Shown: positions 33,653 to 41,052 of the stretch, one piece after another | Layout of the letters: the number at the start of each line of letters is the position of its first letter | How positions within the stretch are numbered: position 1 is the first letter of the stretch | Source: GCA-003244245 sp050699575 | GTDB taxonomy: Bacteria > Actinomycetota > Actinomycetes > Mycobacteriales > Pseudonocardiaceae | NCBI GenBank assembly: GCA_050699575.1 | Contig: JBOHFG010000246.1 | Coordinates: 1-64,000 of the forward strand | Direction of reading: 5' to 3' | Length of the DNA stretch: 64,000 nt | The notes under the pieces: generated by a model | Databases searched by the model: none | The model's input: the letters and a program-made list of their open reading frames with translations, nothing else | Told to the model about the DNA's origin: nothing | Translations under genes and position numbers: made by a program

Positions 33653-34099
33653 ATGAAGCTTGAGCACAAGTTCACCGTCCCGGCGCCGATCGACACCGTT
33701 TGGCAGGCCCTGTTGGATCCGGAGCGGGTCGCTCCGTGTATGCCAGGAGCCACCATCACGTCGGTCAACGGTGCTGAGTTCGCCGGGATCGTGAAGGTCC
33801 GGCTGGGTCCGATCTCCTTGCAGTACCGCGGTTCGGGTCGCTTCACCGAGACCGATGAGGCCGCGCACCGGGCCGTGGTCACGGCGACCGGCACCGCAGC
33901 CGGGGGACAGGGCACCGTGGCAGCGACAGTGCAGGCCAGTCTTGCGGAGAATGGGGAGGGCACCGCGGTCACGGTGACCACCGACCTGACCGTCACGGGC
34001 AAGCCGGCCCAGTTCGGCCGGGGCCTGATCGAGGATGTCGGCGGGAAGATCATCGGTCAGTTCGCCGACTGCCTGAGCAGGAGCCTGGGGCAGTGCTAG
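33653..34099 (+). CDS. coxG: CoxG-like SRPBCC protein
   Basis: A 148-aa SRPBCC-fold protein (MKLEHKFTVPAPIDTVWQALLDPERVAPCMPGA) of the CO dehydrogenase subunit G family, thought to help membrane attachment or maturation of Cox-type enzymes. It lies 3.4 kb from coxM, separated by decayed genes, which suggests an insertion into a former cox operon. It converges on the helicase gene with a 4-nt overlap. Confidence 0.9.
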   Translation: MKLEHKFTVPAPIDTVWQALLDPERVAPCMPGATITSVNGAEFAGIVKVRLGPISLQYRGSGRFTETDEAAHRAVVTATGTAAGGQGTVAATVQASLAENGEGTAVTVTTDLTVTGKPAQFGRGLIEDVGGKIIGQFADCLSRSLGQC

Positions 34100-35793
34100 T
34101 CGATCTGGGGGATGGCGGGGCCGAGCAGGTCGTCGGCGTCGATGATGCGGTAGGCATAGCCTTGCTCGGCGAGGAAGCGCTGGCGGTGGGCTGCGTAGTC
34201 GGTGTCCAGGGTGTCGCGGGAGACCACCGAGTAGAAGTGCGCCTGTCGGCCGTCGTTTTTGGGGCGTAACAACCGGCCCAGGCGCTGGGCCTCCTCCTGC
34301 CGGGAACCAAACGTGCCGGACACCTGCACCGCCACTGACGCCTCCGGCAGATCGATGGAGAAGTTGGCCACTTTGGACACGACCAGTCGGCGCACCTCGC
34401 CGCGGCGAAACGCGTCGTAGAGGGATTCCCGCTCGGAGTTGCGGGTCGAACCTTGCACCACCGGCGCGTCCAGGGCCTCGCCGAGCTCCTCCAACTGCTC
34501 CAGGTATGCGCCGATCACCAGTGTCGGTTCGTCGGGATGTCGATCCAGGATGGCGGCCACGACGGAGAGCTTGCTGCGGGCGGTGGAGCACACCCGGTAG
34601 CGCTCGTCGGCCTCCGCGGTGGCATAGCGCAGCCGCTCGGCGTCGGTGAGGGTGACGCGGACCTCGACGCAGTCTGCCGGCGCGATCCAGCCCTGCGTCT
34701 CGATGTCGCGCCACGGCGCGTCGTAACGCTTGGGTCCGATCAGGGAGAACACATCGCCCTCTCGGCCATCTTCGCGCACCAGGGTAGCGGTCAGCCCGAG
34801 CCGACGGCGGGACTGCAGATCGGCGGTCATCCGGAAGACCGGCGCGGGCAGCAGATGCACCTCGTCGTAGATAATCAGTCCCCAGTCCCGGGAGTCGAAC
34901 AGATCCAGATGCCGGTATTCGCCTTTGGACTTACGGGTCATGACCTGGTAGGTCGCGATCGTGACCGGGCGGATCTCCTTGCGCTCACCGGAGTACTCGC
35001 CGACCTCGTCCTCGGACAGCGAGGTCCGCGCGACCACCTCGCGCTTCCACTGCCGGCCGGCCACCGTGTTGGTGACCAGGATGAGCGTGGTGGCTTGGGC
35101 TTCGGCCATTGCGGCGATGCCGACGAGGGTCTTTCCGGCGCCGCAGGGGAGCACCACGACGCCGGAACCACCGGCCCAGAACCCGGTCACCGCGTCGTGC
35201 TGGTAGGTGCGGAGCGACCAGCCGTCCTCGACCAGCGTGATCGGGTGCGCCTCACCGTCGACGTAGCCGGCCAGGTCCTCGGCCGGCCAGCCGATCTTGA
35301 GCAGTCCCTGCTTGAGCCTGCCGCGTTCCGAGGGGTGCACCAGCATGGTGTCGGCATCGACCCGCGCCCCGAGCATCGGGGCGATCTTGCGGTGCCGGAG
35401 CACTTCCTCGAGGACGGCGCGGTCCAAGGCGAACAGTGCCAGCCCGTGCGTCGGGTGCTGTACCAGCTGCAGCCGGCCGTAGCGACCCATAGTGTCCACG
35501 ACGTCGACCAGCAGCGGCTGCGGCACGGCATACCGGGAGAAGCGCACCAGCGCGTCGACGACCTGCTCGGCGTCATGACCCGCGGCTCGTGCGTTCCACA
35601 GGGCCAGCGGCGTGACCCGGTAGGTGTGCACGTGTTCGGGCGCACGTTCGAGTTCGGCGAAGGGTGCAATTGCGGCGCGTGCGGCCCCCGCTGCCGGATG
35701 GTCGACTTCCAACAGCAGTGTCTTGTCTGACTGGACGATGAGCGGTCCGGCCTCAGGCGAAGAGCTCAACGGGTTCCTCCGGTTGGCAGCCAC
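34096..35793 (-). CDS. XPB-type DNA repair helicase
   Basis: A 565-aa SF2 helicase like mycobacterial XPB (ErcC3). It has an N-terminal damage-recognition-like region, Walker A LPCGAGKTLVG, a DEVH box (IIYDEVHLLPA), GLTATLVRED and the C-terminal motif VI QRLGRLLRPK. It acts as a 3'-5' DNA helicase. GTG 35793 is used as start. Its neighbourhood (helicase C-like protein, small protein, moaC, mog, moaE) matches the mycobacterial Rv0861c region, but here a conservon block intervenes. Confidence 0.93.
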   Translation of the reverse strand: MAANRRNPLSSSPEAGPLIVQSDKTLLLEVDHPAAGAARAAIAPFAELERAPEHVHTYRVTPLALWNARAAGHDAEQVVDALVRFSRYAVPQPLLVDVVDTMGRYGRLQLVQHPTHGLALFALDRAVLEEVLRHRKIAPMLGARVDADTMLVHPSERGRLKQGLLKIGWPAEDLAGYVDGEAHPITLVEDGWSLRTYQHDAVTGFWAGGSGVVVLPCGAGKTLVGIAAMAEAQATTLILVTNTVAGRQWKREVVARTSLSEDEVGEYSGERKEIRPVTIATYQVMTRKSKGEYRHLDLFDSRDWGLIIYDEVHLLPAPVFRMTADLQSRRRLGLTATLVREDGREGDVFSLIGPKRYDAPWRDIETQGWIAPADCVEVRVTLTDAERLRYATAEADERYRVCSTARSKLSVVAAILDRHPDEPTLVIGAYLEQLEELGEALDAPVVQGSTRNSERESLYDAFRRGEVRRLVVSKVANFSIDLPEASVAVQVSGTFGSRQEEAQRLGRLLRPKNDGRQAHFYSVVSRDTLDTDYAAHRQRFLAEQGYAYRIIDADDLLGPAIPQID

Positions 35794-35820
35794 CGCAGCC
35801 GGTGATCGGCTAGACGGTAG

Positions 35821-36266
35821 CTAGTATCCCAGGTGCGTCCGCACCCGATACCGCCGAGGCGTCCGGCGCCCAACGACACGAAGACACCGGTAACTGCTCA
35901 CATGCGGAGTGATGGGTGACCTTTTTGGGTGATGACTAAATTACAATTAGTGTTTTCCATCACCCTAAAGGGTACTGCCGTCTGGTCCGGATGGGTTTTG
36001 TCGGCCCAGAACACTGGCGCCTCCGCCGGCCTGATAGCACGGTTAGGAGATCCACGACCCGACCCGGCCCAGCCCGTCGTATCATCCGTGCCCTACATCG
36101 GGCGTATCCGGCTCGGTGCCAGAGGTGTTATGTGAGTGCAGCGCGGGTTACCCACGACCGAGGTGACCTGTGGCGTGCCGGATCTCCGGCCACCGTCGAC
36201 TCTGGGGAGGGACCTCACCGTGCCAGCGAGTAGCTCGCGGCTCCCGGCCGTCTCGGGAGGCTGGTC
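35821..36266. other. Intergenic region upstream of conservon 1
   Basis: About 440 nt without a supported gene between the divergently transcribed helicase and sensor-kinase genes. It contains an A/T-rich nested dyad (35927-35965, listed separately) and must hold both promoters. The short frames seen here have no recognisable product. Confidence 0.5.
35927..35965. promoter_or_regulatory. Nested inverted repeat, candidate operator
   Basis: Outer arms GGGTGATG (35927-35934) and CATCACCC (35958-35965) enclose inner arms ACTAA (35935-35939) and TTAGT (35947-35951). TACAAT at 35942-35947 could be a -10 box inside it. The A/T-rich sequence contrasts with its surroundings. It lies about 300 nt upstream of the conservon kinase and could bind a regulator. 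Confidence 0.45.
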
Positions 36267-39200
36267 ATGACCGCAGTGCTGGGCCTTCTCGAGCGGTTAA
36301 AAACGATGCCCGGCCTTCTCAGGCGGGTAAAGGAGATGACCGGCTCCGAGGGCGCCCAGTCCCGGTGGTACTGGCGCAACTGGCCGGTGGTGGTCAAGCT
36401 GACCGCGGTCCTGCTGGTACCCACCGTCGTCGCCCTGGTGGGGGGTGTGCTGCGGATCGTCGACCAGGCTAGCACCGCTCCGGCCTACGCCAGAATCTCC
36501 CAGATTGCCCAGATGCAGCAGCAGCTGTCCGATCTGATCGGCGCGGTGGCCCGGGAACGTGACCTGGCCACGGCGTTTGTTGCTGGGGGCCGTTTAGGTG
36601 ACCGCAGACCTCTGGACCTGCAGTTCCGTGCTGTCGACAGCAGCGCGCGGGTGGTCGAAGGGTCGGCCGGCAAGATACCGCGTCTGGATTTCACCCGTTC
36701 CACATTTGCTGCACTCAGCTCGCTGGAGCCATTACGGGCGAGCGTGGCCACCGGCTTCGGCCCCGTTGAGGTGGTGGTCACCGAGTACAGCGACGCGATC
36801 GATCCGCTGATTGACCTGGACGTCGCACTGACCCGCCAGCTCGACGATGTCGCCGTCACCAACGATGCGGCCGCCGCGCACGCTCTGGTCTCTGGTCGCG
36901 AGCAGGTCAGCCGCCAGCACGCGATCGTCTCAGCAGCGCTCTACGCCAACCGCCTCGGCCCCGGTCAGATCGACGACCTGCGCACCGCAGCTGTCCGGCT
37001 GACCACGGCGCAGGACGCAGTCCGGGGGGCCTTGGCGCCGGCTGAGCGCGCCAATGCCACCCGGGTCGGTGGGGATGCCGAGCTGTCCCGTCAGCGGTTA
37101 TTGCAGCTGGTGCTCAACCGTGGCCTCGCGGCGGAGCCGCTGAACACCTCGCCGCAGGAGTGGGACCGGCGCAACACGGTGGTGGTCGACAGCATCTCCG
37201 TCCTCGAGAAGGAGCTGCGGCAGCGGGTCGACAGGACCGCGCAGACGTTGCTCAGCCACGTGCGCACCGCTGCTGGTCTGAACTCGGTCATTCTCTTCTT
37301 CGCGCTGGCCCTGGGGGTGTTGGTCGGCATCATGGTGGCCCGGGCCCTGCTGCGGCCGCTCGGCGTGCTCAAACGCACGGCGCTGGACGTCGCCGATCGG
37401 CGGCTACCTGAGGCGATGGCCCGGATCCGTGACGGAGGCCTGCCCGAAATGCCGATCGAGCCGGTGCCGGTCGGTACCCGCGAAGAAATCGGTCAGGTTG
37501 CCAGGGCTTTCGACGAGGTGCACAGTCAAGCGGTCCGGCTGGCCAGCGAACAGGCTCAGTTACGCGCCAACGTCAACGACATCTTCGTTAACCTGTCGCG
37601 CCGTACTCAGGGTCTGGTCGAGCGCCAGCTCAAGCTCATCGACCGGCTGGAAAGTGGTGAGCAGGACCCGAAACAGCTGGACAACCTGTTCCAGCTCGAC
37701 CACCTCGCCACCCGCATGCGGCGCAACAGCGAGAACCTGCTGGTTCTCGCTGGTACAGATGCCGCGAGCCGCTCCGGCCAGCCGGTCCGGCTGGTCGACG
37801 TGCTGCGTGCCGCGGTGTCTGAGGTGGAGCAGTATCAACGGCTGGTGTTGCAGCATCCGCCAGCGGTGCTGGTGCTCGGCCGGTCGGCCAGCGACCTGGT
37901 GCATCTACTGGCAGAGTTGCTCGATAACGCGACCCATTTCTCGCCGCCGGACAGCCAGGTGATGGTTTCCAGCGAGTCGGCGGCAGACGGCTCGGTCGAG
38001 ATCGGGGTCGCCGACCGCGGTGTCGGGATGACCGATGCGGAGTTTGCGGAGACTAACGAGCGGCTGGCTACCCCGCCAGTGGTGGACGCGTCGGTGTCCC
38101 GCCGGATGGGGTTGTTCGTGGTAGGCCGGTTGGCCAGCCGGCACGGCATTGAGGTGCGACTGCGCCGCGGTGAGGGTGGTGTGGGTGTCTGGGCCTCAGT
38201 GCGCATGCCCCCGCGGCTCGTGCGGGTGGCATCGGATGTGATCGAGCCCGGGACGGCGGTGGCCGCCTCCGACCTGGCCCAGGCCAACGGGTTCGCCCGC
38301 AAGGGTGTTGCAGCGCTCGCTGATGCCAGCGGGATGCCGGCTCCTCGCCCCGACGTCGACATCGACCCCCACATCGGCGCCGATATCCGTGCGGCGAGCA
38401 CGCACCAGACCAACAGCAACGACGGGCAACCGGCTGGCCATTACGTCGTGAACGATTCGGCCAACAAGCGCGACGACAGCGACTCCGAAGTGAGCGACTC
38501 CGACGCTAGCGACTCTGCGGCGGGCGACGTTGAGCTGCCGCAGCGCATCGACACGCCGTCGACGTCAGCCGTACTGCCACCGGCTCCGCCTGGACCGCCG
38601 GCGAGCCCGTCAGCGGACAACCCGGTGAATGTCTCTGACGCCGGATCCGGAACGGAGCTCTTCCGGCCGGTCCGAGCCACGGTGGCGGGACTGGCTGGGC
38701 CGGGGTACCGGGTGACGCTGCAGCACTCCACGCCGATCTTCGACGATGTGGCGTCCGCGTGGTTCAAGGAGCACGAAGCTGTCCCGGTGCGCTGGACTGC
38801 GCCATCGGCGCATGGGGCGGCTGCACCATCGGCATATGGGCCGACCGGGGTTGTGCGGGAAGTGCCGGCGCGGGAGTTCCCCTCGCCGGATGCCCCGTTG
38901 CCGAATGCCCCTTCGCCGGATGGCCTGTTGCCGGATGCTCCGCCACTCCATTCTGGTTCGCCGCAGGCGCCACCGTCGGTCATGGCCGGCCCACCGCCCC
39001 TGGCGCGCCGGCAGCCGGGCAAGGCTTTGGCTGAAACTGACCCCAGCGATGCCGCCACGTCTCGCGCATGGAGTCAGCCGGTCCCGGCATCGGGTAACAC
39101 GCGCCCAACCGGTGTGCCGGAGCAGGGCTGGGGCGCCGCGGACGAGGGTTGGCGGGCGGCCGAGGCACTGGCGATTCCGGTGAGTGCGGAGTTCACCTCC

Positions 39201-39422
39201 GGGGGGCTACCTCGGCGGCAGCCTCGGGCCTTGTTGGTGCCCGGTACCGCGGGGGGGGCGCAGCCCGCGAGTGCGCCGGTGCGCAGCGCGGAGTCGGTTC
39301 GCGGCCGGCTCGCCAGTTACCAGCAGGGCGTCCGTGAGGGGCGCCAAGCGCGAGGGAATCTCGATCGAGAGGTTGAGGGGTCGCCGGCAGAACGGCAGGA
39401 TGGAGCAGAGGAGGCGAAGTGA
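36267..39422 (+). CDS. Conservon sensor kinase 1 (CvnA-like, nitrate-sensor type)
   Basis: A 1051-aa membrane histidine-kinase-like protein. A first membrane segment lies at about 44-66, then an extracellular NIT-type sensing domain, a second membrane segment at about 336-362, a HAMP linker, and a GHKL ATPase with LAELLDNATHFSPP (N box) and VADRGVGMTDAEF (G1). The C-terminal 370 residues are disordered and Pro/Ala/Ser-rich, with a conserved end (SGGLPRRQPRALLVP, VRGRLASYQQGVREGR). GGGAGG precedes ATG 36267. It heads a CvnA-B-C-D operon; such sets assemble at the membrane and influence development and antibiotic production in Streptomyces. Confidence 0.9.
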   Translation: MTAVLGLLERLKTMPGLLRRVKEMTGSEGAQSRWYWRNWPVVVKLTAVLLVPTVVALVGGVLRIVDQASTAPAYARISQIAQMQQQLSDLIGAVARERDLATAFVAGGRLGDRRPLDLQFRAVDSSARVVEGSAGKIPRLDFTRSTFAALSSLEPLRASVATGFGPVEVVVTEYSDAIDPLIDLDVALTRQLDDVAVTNDAAAAHALVSGREQVSRQHAIVSAALYANRLGPGQIDDLRTAAVRLTTAQDAVRGALAPAERANATRVGGDAELSRQRLLQLVLNRGLAAEPLNTSPQEWDRRNTVVVDSISVLEKELRQRVDRTAQTLLSHVRTAAGLNSVILFFALALGVLVGIMVARALLRPLGVLKRTALDVADRRLPEAMARIRDGGLPEMPIEPVPVGTREEIGQVARAFDEVHSQAVRLASEQAQLRANVNDIFVNLSRRTQGLVERQLKLIDRLESGEQDPKQLDNLFQLDHLATRMRRNSENLLVLAGTDAASRSGQPVRLVDVLRAAVSEVEQYQRLVLQHPPAVLVLGRSASDLVHLLAELLDNATHFSPPDSQVMVSSESAADGSVEIGVADRGVGMTDAEFAETNERLATPPVVDASVSRRMGLFVVGRLASRHGIEVRLRRGEGGVGVWASVRMPPRLVRVASDVIEPGTAVAASDLAQANGFARKGVAALADASGMPAPRPDVDIDPHIGADIRAASTHQTNSNDGQPAGHYVVNDSANKRDDSDSEVSDSDASDSAAGDVELPQRIDTPSTSAVLPPAPPGPPASPSADNPVNVSDAGSGTELFRPVRATVAGLAGPGYRVTLQHSTPIFDDVASAWFKEHEAVPVRWTAPSAHGAAAPSAYGPTGVVREVPAREFPSPDAPLPNAPSPDGLLPDAPPLHSGSPQAPPSVMAGPPPLARRQPGKALAETDPSDAATSRAWSQPVPASGNTRPTGVPEQGWGAADEGWRAAEALAIPVSAEFTSGGLPRRQPRALLVPGTAGGAQPASAPVRSAESVRGRLASYQQGVREGRQARGNLDREVEGSPAERQDGAEEAK
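38883..38942 (+). repeat. 15-bp x4 repeat in kinase 1 tail
   Basis: Four units of 15 bp starting at 38883, 38898, 38913 and 38928, each near TCGCCGGATGCCCCG, encode a repeated (S/L)P(D/N)xx pattern in the proline-rich tail. Confidence 0.9.
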
Positions 39423-39841
39423 TTGCTCCGCAGATCCAGCCGGAATGCTTTGGGTGGTTGGTCGACGACTTCGTGAATCGGGTGTCTGGGGTAGCACACG
39501 CGTTGGTCGTGTCGGCCGAAGGCCTGCCCCTGGCCGCTTCGGCCCACCTGCCCAGGGATCGTGCCGATCAACTTGCCGCCGTGGCCTCCGGGTTGGTCAG
39601 CTTGGCCCAGGGCGCGGCCCGTTGCTTTGACGCCGGTCAGGTGGTGCAGACGGTGGTGGAGCTGGAGCGTGGGATCATGCTGCTGATGTCGATCAGCGAT
39701 GGCTCCAGCCTTGCAGTGTTGGCTGCCCCGAACTGCGATATCGGACTTGTCGGATATGAGATGGCATTGCTGGTCGATCAGGTGGGTCAGCAGCTCAGCC
39801 CGCACTTGCGTGCCGAGCTGAATGGTGCGCTGGGCCGATGA
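39419..39841 (+). CDS. Roadblock/LC7 protein 1 (CvnB-like)
   Basis: A 140-aa Roadblock/LC7-fold protein (FGWLVDDFVNRVSGVAHALVVSAEGLPLA, DRADQLAAVASGLVSLAQGAARCFD), like MglB. In conservons CvnB binds the kinase and acts on the small GTPase. GTG 39419 overlaps the kinase stop. It is 62 percent-plus similar by eye to the second Roadblock protein at 43794, showing duplication (estimate by eye). Confidence 0.93.
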   Translation: MIAPQIQPECFGWLVDDFVNRVSGVAHALVVSAEGLPLAASAHLPRDRADQLAAVASGLVSLAQGAARCFDAGQVVQTVVELERGIMLLMSISDGSSLAVLAAPNCDIGLVGYEMALLVDQVGQQLSPHLRAELNGALGR

Positions 39842-39859
39842 CGTGACGACGGTGAGGCT

Positions 39860-40375
39860 GTGGTGAGGCAACCCGATGAGGCGCGCAATGCCGGTGCTCA
39901 CCGGTCGTTTGCTGATGTGCTGAACAACCTCGGTGATCATTCTTCGCGGTTGGGCGGGCAACGTATGAGGCTGCCGGGTTCATCAGGCACCTCAGAGCCG
40001 GTTGCGGGATTCGACGAGTGGAGCGAGCAGGCGAGTTCAGCATCGGTGGTGCGACCCTACACATGGACCAAGGGCCGCACCTCACCAGTATTTGATCTTG
40101 CAGTGGAGACGCTGGTGTCGACCGGTGCGCGCGGTCCTGACCTGGCAGCGCTGACCAGTGCGGAACACCGGGCGGTGACTGACCTGTGCCGCGCTCCCCG
40201 CTCGGTGGCCGAGGTGGCCGCTCTGCTATCTCTGCCGCTCGGAGTGGCCCGTGTGCTGCTGGCGGAGATGGCAGGCATCGGTTTGATCGTGGTACACCGC
40301 AGCGCGAACAGCTCCGGTGACACGCCGGGCATGGACTTGATGGAAAGGGTATTGAGTGGACTTCGTCGGCTCTGA
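39860..40375 (+). CDS. DUF742 protein (CvnC-like)
   Basis: A 171-aa protein with the DUF742 core VVRPYTWTKGRTSP and a winged-helix-like part (LCRAPRSVAEVAALLSLPLGVARVLLAEM). CvnC is the third conservon component. GTG 39860 has a GGTGAGG site; ATG 39965 would remove a 35-residue extension and is possible. It overlaps the GTPase gene by 20 nt. Confidence 0.92.
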   Translation: MVRQPDEARNAGAHRSFADVLNNLGDHSSRLGGQRMRLPGSSGTSEPVAGFDEWSEQASSASVVRPYTWTKGRTSPVFDLAVETLVSTGARGPDLAALTSAEHRAVTDLCRAPRSVAEVAALLSLPLGVARVLLAEMAGIGLIVVHRSANSSGDTPGMDLMERVLSGLRRL

Positions 40376-41027
40376 TCGGGCAAGTTCCCAGGGGGGCTCG
40401 TCAGTGGCAGCAGTCCAGACCGACCCCTCTCGGTCTGGCCCGCCCGCCGCATGGGCAGCTGCGGCCGGCTCCAACGTGGTGTCCGCGAAGATTGTCATCG
40501 GTGGTGGTTTCGGTGCCGGCAAGACGACGTTCGTCGGCTCGGTGTCCGAGATTGCACCGCTGACCACCGAAGCCGTGCTCACTGATGCGAGTACGACGGT
40601 CGACGACCTCGCAGCCACCCCGGACAAGTCGACTACCACCGTCGCGATGGACTTCGGCCGCCTCTCGCTGGATGCCGAGCTGATCCTGTACCTGTTCGGC
40701 ACCCCGGGACAGCACCGCTTCTGGTTCATGTGGGATGACCTCGTCCGTGGCGCGATCGGCGCTGTCGTGTTGGTGGACACCCGTCGGCTGGCCGACTGCT
40801 TCGCGGCGGTCGATTTCTTCGAGGACCGTGGTCTGCCCTACGTTGTTGGAGTCAATTGCTTTGACGGCCGGCTCGGCCACCATGTTGAGGACGTCCGGGA
40901 AGCGCTGGCCATCGAGTCCACGGTGCCCATCATCCCGTGCGATGCCCGCGAGCGGGAATCGACCAAGAACACCCTCATCGCGCTGGTCGAGCACGCTATG
41001 CGGAGGTCAGCGGCGGCTCGCACATGA
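40356..41027 (+). CDS. Conservon small GTPase (CvnD-like)
   Basis: A 223-aa Ras-like GTPase with G1 GGGFGAGKTTFVGSVSE, G3-type FGTPGQHRFWFMW and GVNCFDG in the NKxD position. It has an N-terminal extension of about 40 residues. CvnD switches with nucleotide state downstream of the kinase and Roadblock proteins. It starts at GTG 40356 within the DUF742 gene. Only one GTPase gene serves the two kinases in this locus. Confidence 0.93.
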   Translation: MDFVGSDRASSQGGSSVAAVQTDPSRSGPPAAWAAAAGSNVVSAKIVIGGGFGAGKTTFVGSVSEIAPLTTEAVLTDASTTVDDLAATPDKSTTTVAMDFGRLSLDAELILYLFGTPGQHRFWFMWDDLVRGAIGAVVLVDTRRLADCFAAVDFFEDRGLPYVVGVNCFDGRLGHHVEDVREALAIESTVPIIPCDARERESTKNTLIALVEHAMRRSAAART

Positions 41028-41052
41028 TCATGAAGTTGGGAGAGTGCGCAGC

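Noticed and set aside
34453..35730. 425-codon plus-strand frame opposite the XPB helicase
   Set aside because: Purely antisense to a helicase with all motifs present.
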